A DNA stretch of 64,000 nt from Alviniconcha marisindica (taxonomy: Eukaryota > Mollusca > Gastropoda > Provannidae). The position numbers and the translations under genes were made by a program. The stretch lies in contig JABMCL010003845.1 in the NCBI GenBank assembly GCA_018857735.1, forward strand, positions 161,001 through 225,000. Reading direction: 5' to 3'. How positions within the stretch are numbered: position 1 is the stretch's first letter; each line of letters starts with the position of its first letter. The notes beneath the pieces were generated by a model that made no database searches, was not told the DNA's origin, and saw only the letters and a program-made list of their open reading frames with translations. This document shows positions 13,249-22,068 of this stretch, in pieces.

Positions 13249-16195
13249 CATGCATGATGATGCGTGCATGTGTGTGTGTGTGTGTATGCATGCATGATGA
13301 TGCGTGCATGTGTGTGTATGTAATCCTGCACATAGTTATGTTAGAACCCGGGTTGATGAGTACATTATGTATTAGCTGTTTGTTAACTTACTACCAGTCT
13401 CTATCTTGATGTACGTTAGATGTGATATATTGTGTTTGTTCAGTGCTTTGAGCCACAGGGTAGGTGCTTTAGAAATGTCCACTACTATTATCACTGTTGT
13501 AAAGAAACGCCAAACAGATGTGAAAAGTACCCCGCCAGGCAAGGCATGCAATGCTAAAGCTGTGGTAGCCTACCGGGTACATTTCTTGTGAAGACGATGG
13601 GTGAGCTCCCCTCTGCAGACGTTTGATGATGTCAACGTCCTCTTTGCTCAGTACCGTTTTCTGCCCTGTCCATTTGTCCGTCACCGTGCGCCTGCAACAC
13701 AAAGACGCCAGTGGTACGTCAAGCTGGAATTACCTTCATGGACTCGGCAGAGACTCATATGTATCATGCATTAATCTTTCATCCTCCTGCTTCACACTGT
13801 ATAGTGAACTTACTTCACACTCTGTTAGTGTTACAGTCTGAGCTGCTCACTAAACCGCTACAAACAATGCAGAACACCACACTGCTATAGGTACAACTAC
13901 AAGGTGAAACACACTAAACTGCCACAATCACATAAAATACACTAAACCACTAGAACTGGTGGAGCCGAGCACACTAAATCACTAGAATTGGTGGAGCCGA
14001 GCACATTTAACCACTAGAATTGGTGGAGCCAAGCACACTAAACCACTAGAACTGGTGGAGCCGAGCACACTAAACCACAAGAATTGGTGGAGCCGCGCAC
14101 ACTAAACCACTAGAACTGGTGGAGCCGAGCACAAAACCACTAGAACCGGTGGATCCGAGCCCACTAAACCACTAGAACTGGTGGAGCCGAGCACACTAAA
14201 CCACTACATTGTCGCTGGTTGAGCACATTATAACCAACTAACAACTGTGGAACCCAATAAACCACTTTAGTTTGTATAGCTGTGCACAGTAAACCACAAC
14301 AGACAGTGGAACACAATAAACCACTTTAGTCTGTACAGCTGAGCACAGTAAACCACAACAGACTGTGAACCCAATAAACTACAACAGCTTGTACAGCTGA
14401 GAACAGTAAACCACAACAGACTGTGAACACAATAAACTACAACAGCTTGCATAGCTGAGAACAGTAAACCTCTACAGACTGAGGAACATACACAACAGCC
14501 TGGACAGCTGAGTGCAGTAATGAATAAACCACTACAGACTTTGGAACACACTAAACCACTACAGTTCATGATGCTGGGCACACTAAACAACTACAGTTTG
14601 TGATGCTGGGCACACTAAACCACTACAGTTCATGATGCTGGACACACTAAACCACTACAGTTCACGATGCTGGGCACACTAAACCACTACAGTTCACAAT
14701 GCTGGGCACACTAAACCACTACAGTTCACGATGCTGGGCACACTAAACCACTACAGTTTGTTATGCTGGGCACACTAAACCACTACAGTTCATGATGCTG
14801 GGCACACTAAACCACTACAGTTTGTTATGCTGGGCACACTAAACCACTAGTTTGTAATGCTGGACACATTAAACCGCTAAAGTTCATGATGCTGGGCACA
14901 CTAAACCACTACAGTCTGTGATGCTGGGCACACTAAACACTACAGTTCATGATGCTGGGCACACTAAACCACTACAGTTTGTTATGCTGGGCACACTAAA
15001 TGACTACAGTTCATGATGCTGGGCACACTAAACCGCTACAGTTTGTGATGCTGGGCATGCTAAACCACTACAGTTTGTGATGCTGGGCACACTAAACCAC
15101 TACAAACTGTGGAACACACCAAACCAATACAGTTTGTGGAGCTTAAGTACAATAAACTGCTACAGTTTGCAGAGATGAGTGCACTAAACCACTACAGACT
15201 GTGGAGCTGAGCACACAAAACTGCTAAAGTCTGTGGAACACGCTAAACCACTACAGACTGTGGAGCTGAGCACACAAAACTGCTAAAGTCTGTGGAACAC
15301 ACTAAACCACTACAGATTGTGGAGCTGACCACACTAAACTGCTAAAGTCTGTGGAACACACTAAACCACTACAGATTGTGGAGCTGAGCACACAAAACTG
15401 CTAAAGTCTGTGGAACACACTAAACCACTACAGATTGTGGAGCTGAGCACACAAAACTGCTAAAGTCTGTGGAACACACTAAACCACTACAGATTGTGGA
15501 GCTGAGCACACTAAACTGCTAAAGTCTGTGGAACACACTAAACCACTACAGATTGTGGAACTGAGCACACTAAACCATTAAAGCCTGTGGAACACACTAA
15601 ACCACTACATATTGTGGAGCTGAGCACACTAAACTGCTAAAGTCTGTAGAACACACTAAACCACAACGGAATGTGGGGCTGAACACACTAAACAACTACA
15701 AAAACGGCACTGAGAATGACCGATGAGAGGTGTGAAGTTCTCACCAGTAGTCAGGATCCTCCATTTTGTTGAGAAATTCATCGATCCCATCGCCCTGCTG
15801 GGGTTTCATGACCTTCTTTCCATGAATGTCATATCCAAGATGGTCATAGTCCTTGTACCATTCCAAAGGAATGTTCCCAACCGTGTTCCGAATGTCCTGC
15901 AAACATCAAATTCAAGGTGAGAACCATTTTCTTTTTCTTTTTCTCTTAACTGGTTCTTTATTCCATTAATAAAAAAATGCAAACACTGCATGAACATGCA
16001 CAAAAAACAAAAGAAAAGTTGCAATTCAAGAAGAGCGCAGCATGACAGTGAAGACCAATGAAGAAAATATACAAATAATAAGTATGCACTGTAACTAGCA
16101 TACGATGGGTATCATCACACAAATGACTACAGTGTGTCAAATCAAGCATGACAACATGCATGATTGCAAGGATGCACATGCATGCACACTTGCAT

Positions 16196-16250
<55 letters not shown>

Positions 16251-18481
16251 AAATATGCAACTTTTACGAAAACTACATCAGGATTTATCACTGAAGTTGC
16301 ACACAAAATACAAACCTCCTCATCTGAAGAGTCTTCTGCATATTCATCAATGACTGCAGGCAGTGGAGCTGACTCCTGTCGAAAGAAGATGGGTAGTAGT
16401 AGTAGTAGTAGTAGTAATTGGGTTTTGATGTCCTGTCAACCACACAGGGTCACCTCAGGACAGTAGTAATCGCAGTAACAGTAGCAGTAATTTGCTAATT
16501 GTGTTTTAATGTCCTGTCAACCAAACAGGGTCACCTCAGGACAGTAAAATTCAGGTCATAAGCAAATACACATTTCTAAACTGTTCTCACATATTATATA
16601 TATATATATCAACCCTCTGTCAAGTCAATCTACAAAATCAATCACTTTGCAAACATAAAACATACACAAACATCAGACACAAATTTTTGAAGAGTTGGTC
16701 CCTTCAATATTACCCCTGTTAAAAGAGCACATAAGGCTAGGACATGCTGGTATCGTCGACCATTCCGTCTAATCTATCAATACCAGGTTAAAGAAAAATA
16801 TAAAAAAGGAACGGACAGACACAATATAAAATTTAAAAATGTTATATAAATGCATAATGCCAAATACCAGCTCCCAGAAACTGGGAGCAAGTGGCGAATA
16901 CAGCAGCAAGCTGCACATACCACCTACCAACTATCATCTCCTAGCTGCTCAACAGGAGCCATACAAAAAAGCCTAACCCTTAATGAAACTTATTTGAGAG
17001 TTTTCTGGAAAAAAAGACAGGAGAATGGACCATTAGCAGAAAAAATGACAAGACAGAAAGAGCAAGAGGACTAGGCAGAAAAAACAAGAGAGGAGATAGG
17101 AAAGGGGAATCAAATGACAGCCCTGAGATTCCAGACAGGAGGAAGACATCAGACATCCCCAGCCTCCCTTCAGGGGTAAAAGTAGATGGGAGTAATTATA
17201 GTGATACATTAAAATCCATAATAACATACAAATTTCGTTAATAATACTTCCAAAGATGTTTCTGGAGATAACGAGCACAGCTGGCTTTTTTTGGGGGGGG
17301 GGGGGGGGTCAAAGAGAAACAGAGCAAGATACACACAAACACACAAAGATAGACAAGCAGAAGGATCAAGATACACAGAACTATATTCTCTGCTGTTTTT
17401 CAGCTTTGAACTGTACTGAAAGTGAGCAAGCAGTCATAACAGTGACGCATATTTTAGGAATTAATAAGATTAAGAGAATAACTAACAACAATTCTGAACT
17501 CACAGTGTTCTACATCAGCACATGTAGCCAAACCATAATAATAAGAAGCATCCATCCATTCTGACTGTACCTGTTTCTGGGAGCTACTTTCATCATCTGC
17601 ATCTGATACTTTACTGATTCCAGTGTCAGCATCTGCCTCACTACTCTCTTCATCCTCATCGCCACTGTCTGCATCATCATCACTGTCATCATCATCTTCA
17701 CTTTCAAAATCATCCTGTAATAAAAAGTACAAACAACATATTCAGTTACTGATTCAAAATATTTATTGTGAAGAGACTAACTGAAATATTAATAAGTCAA
17801 ACAATTGGTTTATTTGGCTTGACTAGTTAAGCAGTAAAACAAATTCAGTAATTCACTAATTGCAGGTCATCAACTTCTGAATCAACAGAAACTTCAGCTA
17901 ACATTAACAATGTTGCATTTGGTTTGTTTGTGCTGACCATATTTTCCTCATTCCTGACATTGCAAAGATTTTGCAATTTCCTGAATTCCACTTTCCAACT
18001 CAATTTCTGTTTCTAAGCACTTTTAAACTAAGTCAAAGCTGTAAAACAAACTCTGCAAAGACAGTGTATTTGAACAAGTACTGAAGCAGTCATAAGTCAG
18101 TAATGATGCACGTTTGATAATTTATGAATTAATATATTTAATTACTTTAAAAATAAGACTGTATTTATATATTATACATTTAAAACAAGTTAAACTCAAT
18201 TGTGTCCTATAAAGTGTTAGTGTTAGTTACTCAACTTACTGGTTGGTCAATTAAAATCTTTTTTTCTTTCTTTCTTTTTTCTCCTCTTCCTTTTTCATTT
18301 GAATTTGTTGTTGTTGTGAATCAACAGGAGAGGCACTTGTATTAAGTTGTACTCACTGGCAGGTCTTCTTCTGCTGATGAGCTTTCAGAGTCGTCAGATT
18401 CTGACACTGCTCCTCCCTCTGAGGACTGAACCTCAGTTTCTTCTTGTCTGGGCCTTTTCAACATGTTCATAGTCACTGACA
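272..18481 (-). CDS. BOP1: Ribosome biogenesis protein BOP1 homologue (18 exons, C-terminus off window)
   Basis: BOP1 is the nucleolar WD40 protein of the PES1-BOP1-WDR12 (PeBoW) complex, needed for 5.8S/28S rRNA maturation and 60S assembly. Eighteen exons read on the minus strand join in phase with no stop to give about 682 residues; vertebrate BOP1 is about 745, so some 45-60 C-terminal residues lie left of base 272. Order: acidic Ser/Glu/Asp-rich N-terminus (1-106), BOP1 N-terminal domain (about 107-365, with [54 protein letters not shown]), then WD40 repeats from about 389 ([41 protein letters not shown]). The start at 18470-18468 is the first ATG of the most 5' exon I can support. A further upstream exon is possible, because exon 1 has an acceptor-like CAG just before it. 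Identity is seen in the sequence; function is from the family. Confidence 0.95.
655..738. repeat. Paired palindromic TTTGTC(GT/AC)GACAAA motifs
   Basis: TTTGTCGTGACAAACACATG (657-676) and TTTGTCACGACAAACACATG (719-738) lie 62 bases apart, and each contains an inverted repeat TTTGTC..GACAAA. A half copy, TTTGTCACAGCAAACAT, lies between them. All are within BOP1 intron 17; the function is unknown. Confidence 0.7.
1356..1440 (-). CDS. BOP1: BOP1 exon 17 (residues 618-646)
   Basis: [20 protein letters not shown] then TKPYQTL and two bases of Arg646. WFDL.LSTKPY is a conserved BOP1 motif. Donor GTGAGT. Confidence 0.95.
1829..1906. repeat. (AT)n(GT)n microsatellite
   Basis: About 28 AT repeats run directly into 11 GT repeats, in BOP1 intron 16. 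Confidence 0.98.
1918..2330. repeat. Purine-rich GA tract with (GA)n core
   Basis: About 400 bases of almost pure purine on the plus strand, with an uninterrupted GA run near 2221-2291. On the BOP1 transcript this is a CU-rich tract starting immediately after exon 16's donor. It could form triplex DNA; no function is shown. Confidence 0.9.
2334..2436 (-). CDS. BOP1: BOP1 exon 16 (residues 584-618)
   Basis: [20 protein letters not shown] followed by [14 protein letters not shown] and one base of Gly618. NCKWVSS is diagnostic. The intron that follows starts directly in a long GA/CT repeat. Confidence 0.95.
2802..2876 (-). CDS. BOP1: BOP1 exon 15 (residues 559-583)
   Basis: 25 codons, phase 0: [20 protein letters not shown] then MLFVA. 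The SPF and V.F.P.RP pattern matches BOP1. Donor GTAAGA, followed on the transcript by G-rich runs (C runs on the plus strand at 2759-2770 and 2684-2707). Confidence 0.94.
3085..3428. repeat. Pyrimidine-rich minisatellite (about 30-36 bp unit)
   Basis: About 11 degenerate copies of a unit like TTTCCTTTCTCAATCTTCACAGA. The units resemble splice acceptors on the plus strand, but BOP1 is transcribed from the other strand, so they are not used as such. Confidence 0.85.
3439..3549 (-). CDS. BOP1: BOP1 exon 14 (residues 522-558)
   Basis: 37 codons, phase 0: [20 protein letters not shown] then [25 protein letters not shown] is a conserved BOP1 WD40 block. Donor GTAATG. Confidence 0.95.
3686..3900 (+). 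mobile_element. tRNA-derived SINE, copy 1
   Basis: Pol III A box TAGCTCAGTGG (3691-3701) and B box GGTTTGAATCC (3735-3745) at tRNA spacing, followed by a non-tRNA body (AGAATTTTCTTCTCCAGGGTC). There is no acceptor-stem closure, so it is not a tRNA gene. Lies in BOP1 intron 13 and runs into the duplicated block that follows. Confidence 0.85.
3868..4745. repeat. Degraded first copy of an about 0.9-kb tandem duplication, with a relic of BOP1 exon 13
   Basis: From GGCACTGTGTGTATCTG to TTGTATTGATAGTAAAT this block follows 4738-5770 in order but is peppered with one- to few-base deletions and insertions. It includes a relic of exon 13 and its donor at about 3980-4040 (ATTACCTTGGGGTGTT then scrambled sequence) and breaks the exon's frame. 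The pattern of many short indels is more like an uncorrected long-read copy than ordinary substitution decay. Confidence 0.8.
4858..4946 (-). CDS. BOP1: BOP1 exon 13 (residues 492-521)
   Basis: [20 protein letters not shown] then [10 protein letters not shown]; acceptor CTCACAG, donor GTAATC. This is a weakly conserved loop between WD40 blades, accepted because phase and the [15 protein letters not shown] junction fit. A decayed copy lies at about 3980-4040. Confidence 0.88.
5166..5410. repeat. 80-85 bp tandem repeat, 3 copies
   Basis: Unit beginning AAACAGAGTTAATTAGCACT at 5166, 5251 and 5331. It lies in BOP1 intron 12 and is echoed in broken form in the degraded duplicate. Confidence 0.92.
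5769..5875 (-). CDS. BOP1: BOP1 exon 12 (residues 456-492)
   Basis: [20 protein letters not shown] then [23 protein letters not shown] aligns with the conserved ALGDRL segment of BOP1. Donor GTCAGT. Confidence 0.9.
5876..6350. repeat. About 57-60 bp tandem repeat in BOP1 intron 11
   Basis: Seven or eight copies built on GAAACACCAAGTGACCCATC and CACACAAATACCTATGATCA, with diverging ends toward 6350. It directly abuts the exon 12 acceptor. Confidence 0.9.
6404..6460. repeat. Nested-hairpin element, copy A1
   Basis: GTTTTACGCCCAGTCAACC(GGTA)CGGTTATATCAGGGCG. The outer stem CGCCC (6426-6430) pairs with GGGCG (6454-6458); the inner AACCG pairs with CGGTT across GTA. One of at least six such elements in this window. 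Confidence 0.8.
7318..7354. repeat. (CA)n microsatellite
   Basis: CA run followed by a short A tract, in BOP1 intron 11. Confidence 0.9.
7598..7730 (-). CDS. BOP1: BOP1 exon 11 (residues 412-456)
   Basis: Finishes repeat 1 ([11 protein letters not shown]) and continues [20 protein letters not shown] and HCLVAAT, then two bases of Val456. Donor GTGAGT. Confidence 0.94.
7798..7971. repeat. 87-bp near-exact tandem duplication
   Basis: CAAAGATATACCAATGCACT begins at 7798 and again at 7885, and the two 87-bp units differ at only about two or three positions. Lies in BOP1 intron 10. Confidence 0.95.
8088..8625. repeat. About 190-bp tandem repeat, 3 diverged copies
   Basis: Units share ACCTGACAG(T)n, GGACCACCAA, CAAGTATTCACC and CACATCAnn(T/A)GACCA blocks, with starts near 8090, 8281 and 8470. 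BOP1 intron 10. Confidence 0.8.
8700..8882. mobile_element. 3' fragment of a SINE-like element
   Basis: Ends TCCCTACTAAGCC, CTTCTGTGGACGTAAAG, CATGTTTACTTACTTAC. The same 3' end closes the SINE at 48630-48960. No pol III box remains here. Confidence 0.65.
9025..9094 (-). CDS. BOP1: BOP1 exon 10 (residues 389-412, WD40 repeat 1 start)
   Basis: [20 protein letters not shown] followed by LVS and the first base of Gly412. The GH dipeptide is the usual WD40 signature. Donor GTAAAT. Confidence 0.93.
9374..9790 (+). mobile_element. tRNA-derived SINE, copy 2 (longest)
   Basis: A box TAGCTCAGTGG (9382-9392), B box GGTTCAAGTCC (9426-9436), then the same body as copy 1 (AGAATTTTCTTCTCCAGGGTC) continuing through GTAGCATGTAAAAGATCCTG to GCGCTATAAAAGGA. 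The tRNA-like head lacks a closed acceptor stem. BOP1 intron 9. Confidence 0.88.
9902..9982 (-). CDS. BOP1: BOP1 exon 9 (residues 362-388)
   Basis: 27 codons, phase 0: [20 protein letters not shown] then FPTTQAL. It links the N-terminal domain to the first WD40 repeat. Donor GTAAGT. Confidence 0.95.
10357..10518 (-). CDS. BOP1: BOP1 exon 8 (residues 308-361)
   Basis: 54 codons, phase 0: [20 protein letters not shown] and later [20 protein letters not shown], the conserved end of the BOP1NT domain. Acceptor TTTTTCAG, donor GTTGGT. Confidence 0.96.
10735..10975. repeat. 22-bp minisatellite interrupted by a nested-hairpin element
   Basis: Repeats of GTAAACACTAAGGGCAGTAA from 10735, broken at about 10850-10906 and resuming as TCTAAGGGCAGTAACTG. 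The array predates the insertion. Confidence 0.9.
10849..10906. repeat. Nested-hairpin element, copy A2
   Basis: Identical core to copy A1 (CGCCC 10873-10877, GGGCG 10901-10905). Because it sits inside a regular 22-bp array, its ends can be read: AAGTAAGTAAGTTGGTG on the left and GGGCGG on the right. Confidence 0.85.
11160..12075. repeat. C-rich degenerate minisatellite (G-rich on the BOP1 transcript)
   Basis: About 0.9 kb of ACCACCCCAGACACC-type repeats with units of 11-22 bp. Strong strand asymmetry: the plus strand is C/A-rich, so the BOP1 pre-mRNA is G/U-rich. At 11811-11837 four C runs of 3-7 (CCCCCCCAGTCCCCCAGTCC...) would give a G-quadruplex in the RNA. BOP1 intron 7. Confidence 0.9.
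12090..12320 (-). CDS. BOP1: BOP1 exon 7 (residues 231-307)
   Basis: Largest BOP1 exon here (77 codons, phase 0). [16 protein letters not shown] is followed by an acidic/basic linker, [10 protein letters not shown] and [15 protein letters not shown], all hallmark BOP1NT motifs. Donor GTATGG. Confidence 0.97.
12614..12633. repeat. Poly-G tract
   Basis: A run of G, poly-C on the BOP1 transcript, about 60 bases after exon 6's donor. Confidence 0.95.
12693..12794 (-). CDS. BOP1: BOP1 exon 6 (residues 197-230)
   Basis: 34 codons, phase 0: [20 protein letters not shown] then [14 protein letters not shown]. The [16 protein letters not shown] block is diagnostic of BOP1. Confidence 0.97.
13001..13317. 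repeat. Compound (TG)n/(TGCG)n/(TGCA) microsatellites
   Basis: Three TG-rich blocks with TGCG and TGCATGATGATGCGTG interruptions, separated by a LINE-like 3' tail. Alternating purine-pyrimidine sequence is a Z-DNA candidate. BOP1 intron 5. Confidence 0.9.
13123..13200. mobile_element. LINE 3' tail remnant
   Basis: TGTAAAGTGCTCTGCATTCC ... GCGCTATACAAATCCC ... TTATTATTATT, the usual CR1/L2-type 3' end in invertebrates. Confidence 0.55.
13574..13691 (-). CDS. BOP1: BOP1 exon 5 (residues 157-196)
   Basis: Completes Trp157 and reads [20 protein letters not shown], then SSQEMYP. Acceptor GTTGCAG, donor GTAGGC. Separated from exon 4 by a 2-kb intron filled by a minisatellite. Confidence 0.92.
13860..15700. 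repeat. 1.8-kb minisatellite array: 32-bp monomers changing to a 59-bp higher-order unit
   Basis: From 13942 and again from 14551 the unit CTAAACCACTACAGTTCATG + ATGCTGGGCACA recurs every 32 bp. From 15184 the spacing becomes exactly 59 bp (starts at 15184, 15243, 15302, 15361, 15420, 15479, 15538, 15597), made of one 32-bp monomer plus a 27-bp variant (CTAAAGTCTGTGGAACACA). It fills most of BOP1 intron 4. Confidence 0.93.
15745..15896 (-). CDS. BOP1: BOP1 exon 4 (residues 107-157)
   Basis: Opens with [20 protein letters not shown] and ends EDPDY plus two bases of Trp157; donor GTGAGA. Matches the first conserved block of the BOP1NT domain. Confidence 0.95.
16198..16246. repeat. (CA)n microsatellite
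   Basis: About 24 CA repeats in BOP1 intron 3, 70 bases from the exon 3 donor. Confidence 0.97.
16316..16375 (-). CDS. BOP1: BOP1 exon 3 (residues 87-106)
   Basis: A 20-codon exon, phase 0 at both ends, encoding [30 protein letters not shown] is a near-invariant entry to the BOP1 N-terminal domain. It is too short to be found as an open reading frame on its own. Confidence 0.9.
16418..16545. repeat. Nested-hairpin elements, copies B1 and B2
   Basis: Two tandem elements GTTTT(G/A)ATGTCCTGTCAACC ... AGGGTCACCTCAGGACAGTA. The outer stem TGTCCTG/CAGGACA is perfect in both (16429-16435/16456-16462 and 16510-16516/16537-16543), with inner ACC/GGT. Same layout as copies A1-A3 but a different stem sequence. 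Confidence 0.75.
17289..17308. repeat. Poly-G tract
   Basis: An uninterrupted G run in BOP1 intron 2. Confidence 0.95.
17571..17714 (-). CDS. BOP1: BOP1 exon 2 (residues 39-86)
   Basis: 48 codons, phase 0 at both ends, between acceptor TTATTACAG and donor GTACAG. Encodes a highly acidic stretch ([20 protein letters not shown]...) typical of the low-complexity N-terminus of BOP1 proteins. Confidence 0.85.
18357..18481 (-). CDS. BOP1: BOP1 exon 1 (first coding exon, residues 1-38)
   Basis: Starts [11 protein letters not shown] and continues into an acidic, serine-rich tail ending EEDLP. Donor GTGAGT follows at 18356-18351. The bases before the ATG (VSVT in frame) follow a GCACAG that looks like an acceptor, so the 5' UTR is probably spliced. 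If an upstream exon ended in A, the start could move four codons upstream. Confidence 0.75.
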
Positions 18482-20146
18482 CTGTGCAAAAATAAAAAAC
18501 CAAGCAGTTAGTCTTCCTTCTTTTTGTTTTACCTACGCCTTTGCGTCATGATCAAAGTACAGGTCTGAAGATCCGAATTGCTGAAACAGTGAAAGGGAGT
18601 CATGCTAGTTGCTACTGAGTACTGGAGTCAAGAACAAAAAATTAAAAGCCAACCAACAAATAAATGATGCTCTACAAAATCATGTGCATTTTCAATCTTT
18701 TGATGCCCCAGCAGAGAATAAGATAAATGTTGCCTACCTGGAATAAAGAACTGCTTCAAGTTCAACGTATACTGTTATAAATATATAATTATGCTCTTTT
18801 TTTATGTAATTATAAATTAGGGTCAAATTAAAATGGGTAAGTCCTAACTCCAATCAAGAATTATGACATAATCACATGATAATGAATAAATCATAAATCA
18901 TAAAAATATAGACAGTGTCAGAAGAAGTCATGACTAATAATATGAGTTTAGAAAACTAAAGTTAACAATAAGTGAATAACCCCCACTTGTGAACATGCCT
19001 AAGAAAAAAATAATGAAAAAAAATGGTACCTGCTACCGTGGTAGTGGCACGTACCGTCTCGAGAGCACTCCCTTAATTTTAAAAAGTATAGTAAAACAAC
19101 AGAGCTAGGAGAGTGCAATGCGAACACAAGCAGTAAAAACTCGAGTTTTAAGTTTATTTGAGATTTTTCTCACAATTCCCTACATTCACAGTGTCAGTGA
19201 TGGTACAAGTTGACCCTGAATGTTTAACTTTAAGGAAGAAGAAGAATGATGACGTTGGTCAGAAGAACTTTAGAACTAGAAGCCCGAAGGGCTTGTAGTT
19301 GTACAGTGACAGAGTCGAATAGCACTGACGCAGATGCCACTGCCACTGCCACTAGTCAGTGGTGATGTCAAACGCACTCAGTGTCAGTGTCAGTGTTTTC
19401 TTCTGTTTCTGTAAAATACGTCGCTAGCATCCAGGAATCTGGCATTGGTGCGACGTCTTGGGGTGGGGTGTGCAGCGGTGGTGATGGTCTAGATAGGAGC
19501 TTGTCAGCGACACTGACGTGTTTTTGGTTGTGAGATGTTAAGGATATTTTTTCCCAGATCCGATCTGTGTTCTCCACAAACGCTAGTAACGGTCTAACGC
19601 AGACTTCGAATGTATTCGAAAAGAAGGGGGAGAAGAAGGTAATAACAGACCTGTGTGTGGTGGCATGGAAGAAACACATGTGGTTCTTCAGAAGCAAGGA
19701 AACAAGACTAATTGATATATGTATCTTATTTTACACAGGAACTTATTTAATAATATGCCAGCGTAACATAAATATATCATTATTATTTCAAACTTGACTT
19801 AAAAAGGTAAACTGATTTAGACTCATTGAAAGACAGTGTGTTCTTTTAATTGATGATTATTGTAATAATTCTCGATTAGTTTTAATTATATCAGAGTACT
19901 TTCCCTTGGTCATTACAAATCTAAGATTATCTTATAACAAAACAGAGAAAATGAAGCAAATATAATAAATGGAGCAAATGTTTTCCCTGTAAAATAATGC
20001 ATGTTTATATATTAATCAATTTCAACGCAACTATTTTTCTTAAGGCAAAAATTAAATCTTTTGACCCAATCCCGATTTTAGTTTTTTCTCTACTTCCGTC
20101 GGGTTTCCGGTCAGTGAGAAGTTAGTGGAATAGGAAAGTCGCCAAA
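18482..20146. promoter_or_regulatory. Shared divergent 5' region between BOP1 and PRMT5
   Basis: The only sequence between the two divergent start codons. It is AT-rich except near the PRMT5 ATG and around 19040-19500, which is richer in CpG and has GTGTCAGTGTCAGTG-like repeats; 5' UTR exons of BOP1 may lie there. Near 19057 the minus strand offers a donor-like GACG/GTACGT. A 109-codon minus-strand ORF (19697-19368) matches nothing I recognise and may be part of a BOP1 leader. No TATA box is evident close to PRMT5. Confidence 0.5.
20092..20110 (+). promoter_or_regulatory. Two ETS-type sites just upstream of the PRMT5 ATG
   Basis: ACTTCCG (20092-20098, reverse of CGGAAGT) and TTTCCGG (20104-20110, reverse of CCGGAAA) lie 55 and 37 bases before the start codon, embedded in a pyrimidine-rich leader. 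ETS sites near the start are typical of TATA-less housekeeping promoters. Binding is inferred from motif match only. Confidence 0.45.
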
Positions 20147-20229
20147 ATGCCTTCACGCTTGTCCTGTGGTCGAGATTTTCACTGTGTTCCCGACATAAAT
20201 TCTATACTGGGATGGGCATGTAAATCTGG
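20147..20229 (+). CDS. PRMT5: PRMT5 exon 1 (residues 1-28)
   Basis: [20 protein letters not shown] then LGWACKS and two bases of Gly28. SCGRDxxCVP is the conserved N-terminal signature. Donor GTAAGA. Confidence 0.95.
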
Positions 20230-21747
20230 GTAAGATTTTCATTCTTATGGACTGACAAGGACACAGTGCCGTGAACTGTGCACAGGTGCCATGCGTTGCA
20301 TGCACAGAAGCTGTAGTGGGCCTACAAGTACAACAGTACTACTAGTACTACTAGTACTAGGCTACAGTAATGGATTTGTCTACCGGGATACGGTTTAGAA
20401 CAAGCTGCTAAATAACGCATCACACTGAATTTGCCTAGGATTGTAGCTAATATCAGTTTCCGCCTTGGAGTGAAGGCACTGGGCTCCAATCAGTCAATAA
20501 GTTCTAAAAGACTGATCAACCCCTAAACCCAACAGACTGCTTGAATCTTGAATATAACATTATATTTATGAAGCTGCGGTCTCAATCAGTCAATGTGCAC
20601 AGTGCATTAGGTCAGAGAGAGAGAAGCATTGTTATTTAGTTTTTAGGTAGCCAACTAGACCATTGCAGCTACCATAGCGGTCTCCAGGGATCAACCCTGA
20701 CAAGCACAGCTCTCCTTCCGTAGAGTGACCTCATTTAATTTTATCATATTGAAGATTATGTGACTGTTACTGTGTTAGTGTTAAGTGTTATGGATTGCAA
20801 AGCAGTAAATCAAAAATTACTAGTATTACAAACAAAGAAACATTGATCCAAACAGAAATATTGAGTTTTGAGTGTCCGTCTGGCATTTCACAGCTGATCA
20901 ACCTGGGCAAACTGCATTCAGCACAGCCCTAGCCAGCCTCAACACTACTTACCTGTGGAGCAGGGCCTATTCTGAGGGTAGTGATTTTGGGAGACATAAT
21001 TGGAAAGACTCAAGGGTGGATGCAACAGTGACTCGAGTGAGGTTGTTTCTATCCATGATTGTGTTGGGGAAAAAAGCAGAACTTCCCATAGTCTGTACTG
21101 TGGACAGCAGCTCCAGCCAGCTACACTACTTTAGTTCATGGCATTGTTGGTATAATGGTAACATCTAACTAGAACTACAGCAGACATTCAACAGTTTCCT
21201 AAGCACCCTTTTCCACATTGGAATTATCTGTGGAAAAAAAGTAATAAAACTTTACAAATTATATTGATAGAGTGATACTATGATATAATCAATAATAATT
21301 GATAGGCCACACTAGCAACAACTTGTGCTGTAGGTTAAAAGAAATGGCTGACCACATATTTATATGAAAATATCCCTTCCTCCCCCCCCGCCCCCCCCCC
21401 CTTTCTCTCTCTCTCTCTTGGAATTCATTAATTTTAGAATCCTGCTAACTGGAGACATACACTATATAATCAGGTTTTGGTGGCAGAGGCTAAGACTTAA
21501 ACAAGTTAAAGAGTAGTTTGTTTTTTAATTTAAAGAAATGTATGGTGGCCCAAATGAAACATTCTTCAGTTTGATAATGTGGTACAGTCTTTCATTAGTT
21601 TCAGTTCATGCGAATTGTAAAATTGATGTATACTGGTTGAACAAAAGTTTTGTTTTGAAATACATGATTCTAAAATTGACAAACATGTTCTAATTTCTTA
21701 ATCTTATGTGCATGCACGCGTGTATGTGTTTACCCCAGATCAAGCTA

Positions 21748-21801
<54 letters not shown>

Positions 21802-22002
21802 ATTATTATTATTTTTATTATTATCGACTTGTTTCTTGGTTTACTGATATCCATTTCAACATGGTTTGTATGAATGTGCATGTACTCAACATACTGTAGC
21901 TCATTGTATCCTTAGTTAATAGTAGTTTCCCTTATGGACGAGGGCTGGATGTAAAAAGACCTCAAGTCTTCTCCACTACCCTCGTAAAATAAAGTTTATT
22001 CA

Positions 22003-22068
<66 letters not shown>

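Noticed and set aside
13860..15700. CRISPR-like regular repeat array
   Set aside because: The 32-bp units are contiguous with no unique spacers, lie in an animal intron, and drift gradually as minisatellites do.
19368..19697. 109-codon ORF on the minus strand between BOP1 and PRMT5
   Set aside because: No recognisable domain and no supported splice link to BOP1 exon 1 in frame. Kept only as possible leader sequence.
20872..21168. 98-codon plus-strand ORF in PRMT5 intron 1
   Set aside because: No family signature. It could be an old mobile-element fragment, but nothing in it can be named.
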